Made by a program: the position numbers and the translations under genes. From Bradysia coprophila (taxonomy: Eukaryota > Arthropoda > Insecta > Diptera > Sciaridae), in assembly GCF_014529535.1 (NCBI RefSeq), contig NW_023503293.1:507339-571338 (forward strand): DNA of 64,000 nt, written 5' to 3'. The notes beneath the pieces are model-generated. The model was not told the origin of the DNA. It saw only the letters and a list, made by a program, of their open reading frames with translations, and searched no databases. Of this stretch, positions 46,001 through 57,988 are shown piece by piece. Numbering within the stretch: the stretch's first letter is position 1; the number at the start of each line of letters is the position of its first letter.

Positions 46001-49000
46001 TTTGTTTGTGTTAACTTACGCTCTTGGTCTTGATCCAGCTAGATTTATGAAGTACTCAGACTCAGGGTGATGATCTACACTTTTCAATTTCTCGATTTAT
46101 ATGTTTAAAATAGACGGAGATAGTGAGCATCAGAATAGGAGCTCCAGACCAGGAAGCATGTGTTTCTCTTCCCTACACCTATCGAGCCTAAGAAAATAAA
46201 ATTAAAAGAATTGAATCAAAGATTAACAATTCTCTTCCAGTAGATTTATAACATCGACCTAAAGTTTCTAACAATTTACTCGTTGACTCATATGCATGAC
46301 CAGACCTTTCATTCTCTTTGTCCGTTAATATTTATTTTCTATGAATTTGCCATTTAAATTAAGCAATAATAACGACCTCGAAATACCCGTTTGATCGTAC
46401 CGTCGGCAACATTACAGCACAGAACACAATACAAAACCAATTTACAATTTCGGTACACATATTTGTGTACTTTAGAAAATGTTTGCACACGTACTTTGCA
46501 CGACTAAAAACCATTGAAACTGTAATTCGAAACATTTCATTCGAAAATGTTACTTTTTTTGGGGATAGTCGAATTATCGAAACCATGCGATGATACCGTG
46601 ATTTCTAACTTAAAGAAAAAAGGCACAAGGGCGGAACTTAGAACCAATTTTATTGTTTCTGCTTAGCATATTTTGAATATTAGGCAATTGCCGAAATTCT
46701 GTAGTATTACATGGTATCTAAATTGTATTTTATGACAATTTCTATTTGAAGTTTTGTTCATTATACGGTCCTCGTAACGTTACCCCACTTAAGTTTCCGT
46801 TAATTTGTGAGTAGCCTCAATCGGTTGACGTTAACTGCGTGTAAATCGCTCGTCTGACAGCAGTAGTCGTGCCTAACGTTCACAGAGCACGTACAACATT
46901 TACTAGCCTATTTTTGACAGTTTTAACAAGGCGATATGGGTAGAGGATAGAGATTGATAGTGAACTTTGACAGATGTCACTTAACGAAAAACAATTGGAG
47001 TAATTCTTCGTTAAATTTAACCAGTGAATCTTGACAAGTCTAGTCAATTTTCACTGGACATTACTGTACGCTGATCGCGCAAACTATCAAAATTGATTTT
47101 AGTACTTCTGTCATTTAGATGTTTCTAGGAACAATTTTCCAAAAAATTTACGTGAGAATGAAATGGCATGACTACTTCCAACCGTACAACATCTCCAAAA
47201 GTCTACCTGATCTCTTTCAGACGTAGAAACCATAGAGTTGACAAGTTATTATTTTGAGTGATGTAGTTTAGCAATGCAATAGCAAATAGTAGTCAGCCGT
47301 TAAAATTTTCTCCCCAGAACTCGTTATATTTTGTCATTGTTGCATCTTACGTTATATTATTTCGATTCAACAAATTACAATAGATCATCCAAGAAATATA
47401 TCAGTCCGTCCAATATATAATCTGACGGCAAGGATATTCTGACAATGATCTATTGAAATTTTTGTTTTGCTTGCTTTGCTGTATTTTCTACCTTGGCTTA
47501 ATATTTTAAGTTTGCTTCACACGCGTAAGTAATCTCTTCTTTTTTTAAATAACAAAGAAAAAAAAATTATTTGCTTCACGCGTAAATCGGATTAGGGGAA
47601 TTTATTTACGTTTTCACATGTACTCAAAACACCCAGCCACTTCAACATAAACACTAAACACTAAACATTCAAAGAAAACTAGTAAAGAAAAGAAAATAAT
47701 AAAAAAAAAACGATAAAGTAAAGTAAATCAAACAGAACAAGGTTAGTGATAGAGCAAAGGATGAAATATCCTTTTAGGGAAATAAAAACAGAAAGAAAAC
47801 AATTTTCGGTTGTGTTACCAGGCTGCGCCAACACTTTCAATAACAAGTGTCCGCTATTCATATCAGATGGCGGATGCGCACAAAGAAGAGGAGCAAGTTC
47901 AACTACTTGGCGATGAAATGAGAGCTAATGCACAAGCACAAAACCTCAAACTTGGGTAATTATCTAAATAAGTCTAATTAAAGGTTAAAAATCTTTTTTT
48001 TTTTGTACAAAAAATGCTTTTGAAGGATGAGGAAATCCATTTTAGTGAAACAATCGGTTTATGTGGTAAAATGTATGTGAAAACACGACTTTGCTAAAAA
48101 TTACAAAGAGGGCCGTCAATTTAATTAAAAGTTGAACGAAATACGAGCCGAGCATCGCAACTCATTTTTAATTAACCAACAAACAAATGTGACTAATAAC
48201 AGCACTAGTTCCATATTGTTTAGATTTTTCGCTTTTTTCTTTTCTTTTTCTTTTAAATAATTGAAACAAAGCAATGAAAATGAAATTTTTATTTATCTTA
48301 ATTTTGGCATTGAAATTTCTCCAAATAAAAATTGCAGAAAACAATTTTAGCTGCTCATGATGAAGACGTTGGTCAAACGTTAAGAAATCAATTAAGGCAA
48401 GATAATTAGTTGGAAAAGATTTTTTTTTTGAAAAAGTTGTATTCGTGCGCTCTGCTTTTTAACATTTTTGCGACTCCAAGTCAATTAAAAAATTAGTCAG
48501 TTACGTAACTATGGTGGTGAAATTGAAAACTCCATTGTCCATGCGAATTTGATTGAATAATTCACACGAACGAAAAAGATCTTCCAGTTTTATCCCCAGT
48601 TATGTAAAAGATAAATAAATCTACATGCTGAAGGCGTCGAAAGACGTGTTCGCAAGACTAAATTCGACGTACGCAGCATGTTAAAACATAATTAAATTTT
48701 TGTTGTAAGTTCATTAAGAACCCACCCTTGAAAATTTGGTTCGTATTGTGTTTGTGTGATGATCCATGGAAAATATTTACTGCTTTTCGATACAGTCCGA
48801 GGGCATTGAAATTTCAGATGCTTTTCAGCTGATCCACACATACAATCAAAAGTGTTTATACTTGTTTAATACGGTTGAAGCTGCTTCACGTACGCGCGTG
48901 GTAATGGTAAAACCGTATTAAGATATATTAAAGAGTTTTGATTGTTTGTGTGGATCAGATGAAAAACGACCTCCGACTGTATTAAATTGTGAAACAATTG

Positions 49001-52000
49001 CGTACTATAATCAAGATGGAAGTGAGCTGAGTGGGCGGCCGATTTTTTGGGCTGCCCACACAGCTCTAGAAGGAAGTACCAAAAAAAAAATTGTGCAAAC
49101 AGGTTGAGCCGATTAAAATTAAGAATGCGGCACTCCGTTTCGTACATTGTTACTGTAATTTAATCCACCATTTACGACCCAGACCCACACATTTTTTTAA
49201 TTTTAACTGAAAACTTAAAAGTAAAATTGATTACATAACTAGATGATGTGTTTCTTAATGATGAAAATGTGCTCGATTGTACATATATCTCGGTTTTATG
49301 TTAATAAAATTTATCGTCCGATAATCCGATTAGTAAAGTGCTGCGGTTATCAAAATTATGAATTTAAGAAATGATAATTGTTAAAAAAAAACTCTTAAAA
49401 ATGCACATATTTTAAGCACCTCCTATTATACCTACTACAAAATATATATAAATTTAGTTGCTTTCGTATTACTCCATATTAACGAATCATTGCATGAAAT
49501 CAACTCAATTTTGTTACAAATGGAAATATGTATTTTACAAACCTGTACAGTGTCCAAAGTCAGTTTATGAATCAAAATTATTTTATCATTAAACAGTAAG
49601 GATATGGGGTAATAATGTCATATTGACGCAACGACGCAAAGTGCGCCAATATAGACAAACCATTTTCACTGGCAGTATATTAGAACTGTTCATAAATAAC
49701 GTCTGCACTTAGAAGTGGAAGGCAATTTTGCGGAATGGACAGGGTGGTCATTGACCACTGGTCAAAGACTAAAAAATGTAGACGTCATTTATGCAACAGT
49801 ACAGTGAGAGGCATTTCAGCATTAATTTGGTTCAGCTGATCCACATATACAACCAATAGTATGTTGTGTTACAAGTATTGTAATGTTGATTTTTTCAGCA
49901 CTAGACCCAAGTTTTCCTTACGAGCGGAGCGAGTAAGGAAAATTGGGTCGTGTGCTGAAAAAATCTCATTACAATACGTGTAACACATCATGCTTTGTGC
50001 CAACCGAGAATTGAAATAGACAAATGCCCAAAAAATCATAATTTTCATTGTAAACAATCACTCTTCAAATTTGATCAATCACATTGCTTTGCATTTTCTC
50101 AAACGAATGCTGTAACAACTCATACAAATTCCATATCAACACTGCTTTGAGTGTTGTAATATCACATCAAACGGGCGCTGAAATAAGTCACTTTACAACA
50201 CTAAAATGAGTGTTGAAAAGAGTCGTATTTCAATTCTCGGTGGCACAATAGCTATTTTGCTAACATGTGCTTAAATGGAAATTTTGCGTAATAGATGTGA
50301 AAATTGTCAACCCGAGGCGATGCCGAGGTTGACAACACATCGTATGCGCAAAATTCCAGTTTAGGCACAAGTTAGCAACAAGTAGTGGGATCTTCATTTT
50401 TCCAAACGTCACTTGCACTAGTGCTCAAAAGTATCCATTTAAGCACTATACATAAAACTCTTAATACGGTTTAAGCTGCTACATGCAGTGGTGGTGGTAG
50501 AACTGTATAAAGACGTATAAACTGTTTTGATTGTTTGTGTGGATTGGCTGAAAAACAGCTGAAGCAAATTCATGCTGAAATTTCAATGCCTCTAACTGTA
50601 CTATATGCCGCTGATATCGAATGAAATAACTGCATTACCGATTTTATTGTTTCACATCCACAAATCGTTTGCTTTTAAATGATTTTCACTTCTGAAAACG
50701 TTTGGTTGGAATATCCAACTGTTCGGGTTTGATATAAATTAGATGTCATACTTATCCAGTGAACTATCGATGAGTTGAAATTCAGAAGAAACGCAACTGT
50801 CTCTTTTAGTATGGCAATTGTAAAATTCACTTGTAGCAGTATGTCTTGAATCCTTTTTTTTAAGTCACATTAATTGCCGTTGTTACTAAATGAATTAATC
50901 AAATTAATGTTGTTACAAGTTTGCTTGGTATAAATTTGATGTTTCCGACAATGAATTATTTATGGGCGGCAATCATTTTATATCAGTTTCATTTTGAAAG
51001 TCATTCACTCACTATTCGTCAAAAAAAAAAAATAAAGAGTTTCCATCGTCGATTTATTATATTGTCGGTTATTTTTCTACTTTGCTTGATTTTATTTTGC
51101 TGTTTGCTTTAAACAAAAATTAAATTTCGATTTCGACAATCATGCGAGCAAAAGCAAAAAGGTAAAGTAATATATATCACAAAGCTAAAGGATTCTACCT
51201 GAAACCTGACAGGTTTACCTGAAAGTTTTTATGAAAATTTCAAGTTGCCAGAAACCTGAACCAACAATACGATTTTTGACCGTGGTCAACCTATTCCGAG
51301 CTTTAATTTTCAAAAGAAGTGATATGAAGCCAAGATACAGTGGAAGTCAATGAGATTTAGATACTAATTTTCATCATCGGATTTGCAGCTGGTCGACTCA
51401 TACAAAAAACGCTCGTAGCAAATTGACGTACGTTGTTTTTCTCAGCACTGTCTTCAAGTATATTTGAAGCTTTTCAAACTGCTTCCGCGACTGGCATGTG
51501 ACTATTTAAGAAAGATATAATTAATTAACTAATCGAAATCGAAATTTATTGTTTATCATTTCAACCTACCAAAAATCATCCTTTCCAATGATTCCTTTCC
51601 ACCCATTCCTTACATCAATTTTCATTAATTTATTTTTGTGGTGTGTGTTTGTTTATTCTCTTTCTTAATCTTTTAATAACATTTTCCTATGTTTCAATGT
51701 TTAAATCAAGAATTTACATCTGAATTCATCCAATTTTATTTGGAAAAATCAGTCAATCAAAAAAATGTGTCTGTCTCAGACGTAAGTTCTTGAATCAAAA
51801 ATTGATTTTGTCGAATCAATTGATAAACTATTTATTTTTGTTTTTTGTTCCTATTTTATTTCCAATTTTCCTGATTTTTATTTTGTTGGTGCGTGCGCAA
51901 AAATTTGTAGCAAGAAGGTGGACTTGGTGCTACTGAGTCAATGACCAGAGCTTTAATATCCGATGAATCGATAAGGGCTGGAAATGCTATGGGACCGGTT

Positions 52001-55000
52001 CAGCTTGGGTAGGTAGTTAATTTAGTGTTTTTGTTTTCCTTTTTTGTCAGAAACGGTCGCAACGCAATAATTTCAATTAAACGATTGGCATTCAACTACA
52101 AAGCAGAAAATTATTTATTGAACTGATGATCAAATATTTATTTTCTTTCTTTCTTTTTAAAATTCACTTTCAAAGTTTTCTGGAAAAAACACAAGAACCT
52201 GAAGACTATCTGCCATGGTCAGTAAAAGTTTCATTGTTTTAACACATTTTTAATCAATTATTAAATATCAAAATTGATTGATTTGTACAAATATATTTGT
52301 GTTAAATGTTGACATTTTATTAGCAAAATTTCATGGTTTTTCAAACATATGTTTTCTGTGAATTTTCATTTAAAGCTTATCCTGTTTACCTGTTTATATT
52401 ATTACATTTTGTATCTTTATTTGTTTCGCTTGTCAATTTACAATTCTCCTGTTTATTTGTTAAACCTGAGTGTTTTTCCTTGCGGCGTGTAGAACCAAAG
52501 TCCTGCTTTGTTTTGTAAATTCATATTTTTATTTTTTCAAATCTAGATTCGTTTTTGATTATTATTATTTTTGTCCATACCATTGTGAATACCATCGAGG
52601 TATACAAAACAAAAAATCATTGTCGATTTATATGTGCATTTTTAAAACATATATTTAAACTTAGGCTAAGTTCTCAGTCCTTAAAAATGGATTATATTCA
52701 CTCGAAAATATCCACCAGCTGCCCGTTATTAAGTCAAAAGAATTTGAGCTAAGCATTGGTCCTTAGCTGAAATTAAAGTCTAGATTTGGGCGTTTCGTAT
52801 TGTATTTTCGCTGATATATTTTTAATAAAATTGTTTTGGAAATAGTAAGACAATAACAATAACAACATAAATGTGTTAACATAAACTGCTAAATTTTCCC
52901 AGAGGTGGCCAAACTGTCACAAACAAATCTATTTTTGACGTATTTGGGGTTTTTTGTCGTCTTACATTTTTCAAAAAGGATTTTTGTAAAAAGTTCAGAG
53001 AAACTACAGTTCCAAAAAACGCCATAATGTAGGCTTTTCAACAAAACATCCATTCCTCTTAAGTAGCATGGATGCTTCGCTGAAAGGCATACATTTAGGC
53101 GTTTAAAAAAAATCCTTTAACTACAATAATAACATCGACCACAAGTGTGTTAGCTTTCAATAAAAAATAGATTTGTTTGTGACGGTTTGATCATCGTTTT
53201 GAAAACCGAGCGGTTCATGAAACTTTCGGTAAACTGTTAACTTTTCTCAGAGCTGGGCAAACTGCTTCAATCAAATCTATTTTTTATTGAAAGCTATAGC
53301 ATTCGTAGTTGTTGTTGCAGTCGTACATTTTTCAAAAACGATCGTGGTGAAAAGACATCATCGAAAGTAAAATATACGAAACACACAAATGTAGGTTACA
53401 ATTTCCGCTAAGTCTCCATGCCTCTTAGAAGATTGTTGGAAAAAGCGTTGTTTTATTTTGGCTTAGCAAATTTTCTTTAATTGAGAGGATACGCTGTATT
53501 GATACGTTGATTCAGGCAAAAAGAAATTCGTTACATTAACCGAATTGATAATGAATATTTAAAAAAAAAATCATAATTTAGCAATCAAAGAGCTTTGTCG
53601 GGTTGAAACATCGGTGTCAATTTTACTTTAATAGTCTCGCGATTGGTAGAAAGTCAATATCAACTTTTACAATCTCGAAAATTTGTCACAATAAAATGTA
53701 AAATTTTAGATTCGCGTAACGAATCGCACGTTTTTGGTTTTTTATCAGCTGTGTACGTTAACTAAACCGACTGATGAGTTTGAAAGTTTTCATTTTTTTT
53801 TTTTTAAATCCAAATATAAAGACAGTCAGTCCTATGAACGTTTCAAGAAAATAATAGAGTTATGTTCACGTGCATCACGTTAACTACAATTCCATAATCG
53901 AATCCCTTTAGTATATAGCCAATGTTTTCATGAAGCCTCATCCTTCCGATTTTATTGATTCAAAAAAAAACGGATCTTTTTCTAATTAAACATTTTATTA
54001 TAACAAACATTAGCTTCGTTGCTGGTGTTATTTTGCGAGAACGTTTACCAGCATTTGAACGAATGCTGTGGCGTGCATGCCGTGGTAACGTATTCCTTCG
54101 TCAAGCTCAGATCGAATCACCGTTGGAAGATCCATCAAACGTAAGTTTTTAACCAGTTTTTTTCCTTTTCTCCAATTTATCTAAACATTTTTCCTTTGGA
54201 TCTGTTATTTTAGGGAGACAAGGTATTCAAGTCGGTGTTCATCATCTTCTTCCAAGGTGATCAATTGAAGACTCGTGTGAAGAAAATATGCGAGGGATTC
54301 CGTGCAACTTTGTATCCATGCCCAGAGGCACCATCCGATCGACGTGAAATGGCCATGGGTGTGATGACCCGTATCGAGGATTTGAATACTGTGCTCGGAC
54401 AAACGCAAGACCATCGTCATCGTGTTTTAGTTGCAGCGGCTAAAAATCTGAAAAATTGGTTCGTCAAGGTGCGCAAGATCAAAGCTATTTATCACACTTT
54501 GAATTTGTTCAATTTGGATGTTACGCAAAAATGTTTGATCGCCGAGTGCTGGGTGCCAGTATTAGATATTGAAACAATTCAATTGGCGTTGCGACGAGGA
54601 ACGGTTAGTGTGCCGAAACAATGGTAATGTAATGCCCTTTCTCATCCATTTCTTTTCAACGTAGGAACGGTCTGGTTCATCCGTACCGCCGATATTGAAT
54701 CGAATGCAAACGTTCGAAAATCCACCAACTTATAACCGAACCAACAAGTTTACCAAAGCGTTTCAAGTGTTGATCGATTCGTATGGCATAGCCAGCTATC
54801 GTGAAATGAATCCAGCTCCATACACAATTATCACGTTCCCATTCTTGTTCTCTGTTATGTTCGGTGACTTGGGACACGGTGCCATTATGTTTGCGTTCGG
54901 CTTGTGGATGATACTGAAGGAGAAACCATTGGCTGCCAAGAAGTCGGATAACGAAATTTGGAACATTTTCTTCGGTGGTCGTTACATCATTTTCTTGATG

Positions 55001-56298
55001 GGAGCATTTTCCATGTACACCGGCTTCATATACAATGACATCTTCTCGAAATCTCTGAATATTTTCGGCTCCAGATGGAAGATAAATTACAATGCGTCGA
55101 CCGTTGCCGAAAATCATGTGTTGCAATTGGATCCGGGCGGTGCTGATTTCCTACAGTCACCCTATCCATTTGGCATGGATCCCGTTTGGCAGGTTGCGCC
55201 ACTGAACAAAATCATTTTCCAGAATGCGTACAAAATGAAAATTTCCATAATTTTCGGTGTCATTCACATGATCTTTGGCGTTATGATGAGTCTGATGAAC
55301 TATCGCTACTTCAACGACAAGATTTCCGTTCTGACGCAATTCATTCCACAAATTATTTTCCTTGTCTTCCTGTTCTTTTACATGACATTGTTGATGTTCA
55401 TCAAATGGGTTCGGTATTCAGCGGCAAACGAAGGTCGATTCTCGGAATCTTGTGCACCTTCCATTCTAATCACATTTATCAACATGGTGCTGTTCAAAGC
55501 TCCGGATGAAATAGAAGGTGCTGTATGCAGTCCATGGATGTTCGCTGGACAGTCATTCATACAAAAAGTATTGGTCCTGCTAGCATTAGCATGTGTACCA
55601 TGGATGCTTCTTGCCAAACCTATTCACATCATGAAGAGCCGTAAGGCAGCATTGGTAAATTGACTTTGCGGTACACAGGAGGTGATGATTGATGAACTTT
55701 TGCTTTTTCGTTCTTTTAGCATCAACCAATTATGCCAGTAGAGAATGGTGATGCCGAAGGTGGATTGAACCAAGAGAATCTAGCACAAGCTGAACATGGT
55801 GGACACGGCGAGCATGGTGAGGAAGAAGAAATGTCTGAGATTTTCATTCATCAAGGTATTCACACCATTGAATACGTGCTGGGCTCTGTGTCGCATACTG
55901 CATCTTATCTGCGTTTGTGGGCTCTTTCCTTGGCTCATGCCCGTAAGTCCCCATTTCTCGCTGAATTTGTTCTTGAGTTAGTTTGACATTTTAAATATTC
56001 CAAACGAACAACAGAACTGGCTGAGGTACTATGGAACATGGTTCTACAGAATGCATTGAAACAATCCGGCTGGATGGGTGGTGTCGCCTTGTGGGTTATT
56101 TTCGCCTTCTGGGGTGTACTTACCGTTGGCATTTTGGTATTGATGGAAGGATTGTCCGCATTTTTGCACACACTTCGTTTGCATTGGGTTGAGTTCCAGA
56201 GTAAATTCTATTCGGGTCTCGGCTATGCCTTTACACCGTTTTCGTTTGACATTATCTTGGAGCAAGGTTCGTCCGGACCGGTTGATGGCGGCGACTAA
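37028..56298 (+). CDS. Vha100-1: V-type proton ATPase 116 kDa subunit a, at least 10 constant/alternative exons
   Basis: Subunit a of the membrane Vo sector forms the two half-channels for protons in V-ATPase; Drosophila Vha100-1 is the neural form. Constant exons are 37028-37144, 37213-37389, 37448-37576, 54014-54140, 54214-54603, 54665-55654, 55720-55942 and 56015-56298. Between them lie two mutually compatible alternatives (both phase 0 to 2): 47867-47955 ([18 protein letters not shown]...) and 51911-52008 ([20 protein letters not shown]...). A 42-nt microexon at 52176-52217 encodes [13 protein letters not shown]. Products would be 841 residues (M exon, no microexon) or 858 (Q exon plus microexon). 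The N-terminal cytosolic half contains [40 protein letters not shown] and [19 protein letters not shown]. The membrane half has [20 protein letters not shown] and the [17 protein letters not shown] helix with the essential arginine, and ends ALRLHWVEF-like ([20 protein letters not shown]). Introns 3 and beyond total about 16 kb and carry many mobile elements. Confidence 0.95.
38700..38922. repeat. Palindromic element, AGAGCCTGTAATCG family (copy 1)
   Basis: AGAGCCTATAACG at the left and CGATTACAGGCTCT at the right are inverted ends. Between them lie many repeats of CACGAATTTT in the left half and AAAATTCGTG-like units in the right half. A second copy starts at 43945 (AGAGCCTGTAATCGTG), directly outside the large foldback. 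Confidence 0.6.
39192..39313. mobile_element. 122-bp palindrome with AGCTACACATACCAACGC ends
   Basis: AGCTACACATACCAACGCAA then AAGAGAC at the left is mirrored at the right (TTTTGCGTTGGTATGTGTAG). The middle CAAATTTTTC/GAAAAATTTG also pairs. A diverged relative lies at about 35960-36050, and one arm near 31630-31690. Confidence 0.75.
39881..40434. mobile_element. Element carrying (ATTTAATCC)n minisatellite, nested in left arm
   Basis: Ends CCGAGGGGTGACGCACTTC and GAAGTGAGTTACCCCTCGG are inverted repeats. GGTTTTAG flanks both sides and is present once in the uninterrupted right arm of the foldback. Much of the inside is a 9-10-bp repeat, (ATTTAATCC)n, densest at about 40274-40420. Confidence 0.8.
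40500..40796 (+). CDS. Unrecognised ORF in foldback left arm (interrupted copy)
   Basis: ATG-initiated frame of 98 codons starting [20 protein letters not shown]. It is the inverted twin of the 128-codon frame at 42388-42774, but a 43-nt longer insert after the VNNS codons brings an early stop. Function unknown. Confidence 0.3.
   Translation: MQYKPFEFEKRCFVSVNDIGKRSVRLNKQKNVQHICTFSHPTSVIASIVFKNILCGCHDMYQKFVYLCVSSKMLASKILIIKFNGKIDLNVKMIVNNS
42388..42774 (-). CDS. Unrecognised 128-codon ORF in foldback right arm
   Basis: ATG-initiated frame ([20 protein letters not shown] ... [14 protein letters not shown]), basic and cysteine-containing ([12 protein letters not shown]). The twin in the left arm agrees for the first 94 or so residues with few substitutions. 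I recognise no domain. Being duplicated by the palindrome, similarity between the copies does not itself prove selection. Confidence 0.3.
   Translation of the reverse strand: MQYKPFEFEKRCFVSVNDIGKRSVRLNKQKNVKNICTFSHPTSVIASIVFKNILCGCHDMYQKFVYLCVSSKMLASKILIIKFNGKIDLSVKIIVNNSEVRCKVRSTIRKKNLSLKNDQKVAGRSSYI
42782..43687. mobile_element. 906-bp TIR element nested in right arm, TA duplication
   Basis: Ends AGGTAAGCGAGGTA and TACCCTCGCTTACCT are inverted repeats followed inward by GCTGACCG/CGGTCAGC. TA flanks both sides (42780-42781, 43688-43689). The left arm of the foldback holds the empty site with a single TA, which fixes the borders. The interior repeats GTAGTTGACCGCTAC-like motifs and has no long frame. 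Confidence 0.85.
44949..45733. mobile_element. 785-bp TIR element bounded by TTAA
   Basis: CTAGGGTGGTTCGATTTTAC on the left is mirrored by GTAAAATCGATCCACCCTAA on the right, followed inward by GAAAATG/CATTTTC-like symmetry. TTAA lies at 44945-44948 and 45734-45737, as expected for piggyBac-type integration. Two minus-strand frames inside (45746-45564 and 45244-44951, the latter with [15 protein letters not shown] and [20 protein letters not shown]) are unrecognised. Confidence 0.65.
48793..48979. mobile_element. 187-bp MITE, CAGTCCGAGG type, TA duplication
   Basis: CAGTCCGAGG on the left and CCTCCGACTG on the right, both flanked by TA. The inner arms CTGATCCACACATACAATCA and TGATTGTTTGTGTGGATCAG are inverted. 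Related to the element at 49802-50598. Confidence 0.8.
49802..50598. mobile_element. 797-bp member of the CAGT..GAGGCATT family, TA duplication
   Basis: CAGTGAGAGGCATTTCAGC on the left; reading inward from the right, CAGTTAGAGGCATTGAAATT. TA flanks each end. CAGCTGATCCACATATACAA near the left is mirrored by the TTGTTTGTGTGGATTGGCTG tract at the right. Two further hairpins lie inside: CCTTACGAGCGGAGCGAGTAAGG at its core near 49918-49940, and a CCCGAGGCGATGCCGAGG centre at about 50313. Confidence 0.75.
52910..53190. repeat. 281-bp inverted-repeat element
   Basis: CAAACTGTCACAAACAAATC at the left and GATTTGTTTGTGACGGTTTG at the right are inverted ends. A related single arm follows at about 53258-53300. 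Confidence 0.65.
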
Positions 56299-57703
56299 AT
56301 CGACCGTGTTAGAAGCATTTTCAATGGCATGAACCATGATATTACGATTTTAAGACAATTTACTTGGTTTACTATATCTACGTACAACTACCACCACCAA
56401 CAAAATTCTTACATAAAAATTAATCAAAAAAAAAGTAATTTCCTGTTTGTAGTTTAATTAAATTGTTGTTGTTGTAGCTTCACAAACGAACGCAATTGAC
56501 ATTGATTGTATTTACTCAGCGTATTTAATGTTTCAAGTGTAGAAAAAATTGTAGTTTTAAATAAATCTATTTATCTCCTGGCACATAACAAAAAAAAAAC
56601 TTTTTTTTCGTCAAATCTTTCCATTTCATTCATCATCAAACATTCATTGCTGTTGGCCTGTTATCACACTGTTGAGGAATCTGTTATCATCGAATTTGTG
56701 TCTACCTAAAATGTGTTATTGTAAAACCCAAGCGAATTCGAATACTCAGCAAAACATAAAAGATTCGTCAGAGAAAAATCCTTTCAAGTTGCAAGAGTTG
56801 ATAAAGAACCGAATTGTGAAGTTAGATTAAAGTTGCTAAAGTCGAAACATCCATTTTTAAGCCAGTTTGTGCATGGAAGATTTAAGTTGTTTCTAGTGAA
56901 ACACTCAATTATGACAGTGTGTAAAAGGGAGTTTCAAGTTGCTTCAGTCGAAACATCTAATTTTCAATACAGTTTGTGAAAGGAAGATTTAAGTTATTTC
57001 TGTTCAGTCATTCAATTGCTAGGCCAGCGCAAGCTTTGTACAAGGATTATTTAAGTTGCTTCTGACGAGATTCAATTGTTAGGATAGTTCGTATAAGATA
57101 CGGGTTGCTTCTGACGAGTTATTCAATTGTCCCATTGACTGTAAGTCATGGGTCTTACAACAGAAAATACATCATACGTAATAACACGATCACTATGATT
57201 ATTAAAAATGTGTGGAAATGCGACATAAAAACGTTAAATGTAACATTTTTCTGCTCTTTGTTAACACGATAACTTGGGCAGTGCTCAACTGATTTTCAAA
57301 AACATTTGTTTTGTTCGAACTCGCACTTCACACGAGTTTAAGTTCTATTGAAGAGACAATAACACTCTAATGTAAGCATAAAACCAGAACTGTCGAAAAT
57401 TCTCATTTAGAGAGATGAGTGAGAGATTAAGACCGTTCTAGTAGTTCTTCTAATTATGTTTTTGTGGCCATCAAAATTACACTGGATTGAAATCATTCAA
57501 TAAATTATTACCAATCGATTGGGAAACAACAAGAGTGAATGGTGGAACAGGCTGCATTCGTCATTGGAGCGAATGAAGGGAAACATAAACGAATGACTGG
57601 AACGAAATTATGAGCAAATGAAGGTAAATATGAACGAATGGAGGGAAAATACGAGCGAATTAATGGAGAAAATGAACAAGCGACATGCGAATGCGGACAG
57701 GAT
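56299..57703. other. V-ATPase 3' region and spacer, no gene
   Basis: AT-rich. AATAAA at about 56561 could serve as the V-ATPase poly(A) signal. From 56800 to 57120 the phrases GTTGCTTCTGACGA and TTCAATTGTTAGG recur loosely, as again at 58100-58230. No exon seen. Confidence 0.45.
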
Positions 57704-57988
57704 TAAGGCTCGATCAAAAAAGTGATTGACCTGAAATTCAGGTCAGGTTTTCATTTATGAAGAAACCTGACCTGACCTGAACCTGAATTTATGAAACCTG
57801 TCAGGTCAGGTTTCAGGTTGACCTGAATTTTTCATACAAATTTTCAGGTCAACCTGTCAGGTTTCAGGTCAGGTCAGACCTGATACTTCTAATCAAGGTT
57901 TTTAGGTAAAATCAGGTGAGGTCAAAGTTGATTGAATCAGGTTCAGGTCGAAACAGGTTCAGGTAAACCTGACCTGTTCCGAGCCTTA
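57704..57988. mobile_element. 285-bp hAT-type MITE with 8-bp target duplication
   Basis: Ends TAAGGCTCG and CGAGCCTTA are exact inverted repeats. The octamer GACAGGAT lies immediately outside both (57696-57703 and 57989-57996). Its interior is built from repeated, partly palindromic CCTGACCTGAA and TCAGGTCAGGTTT words. A decayed relative lies near 51186-51310. Confidence 0.9.
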
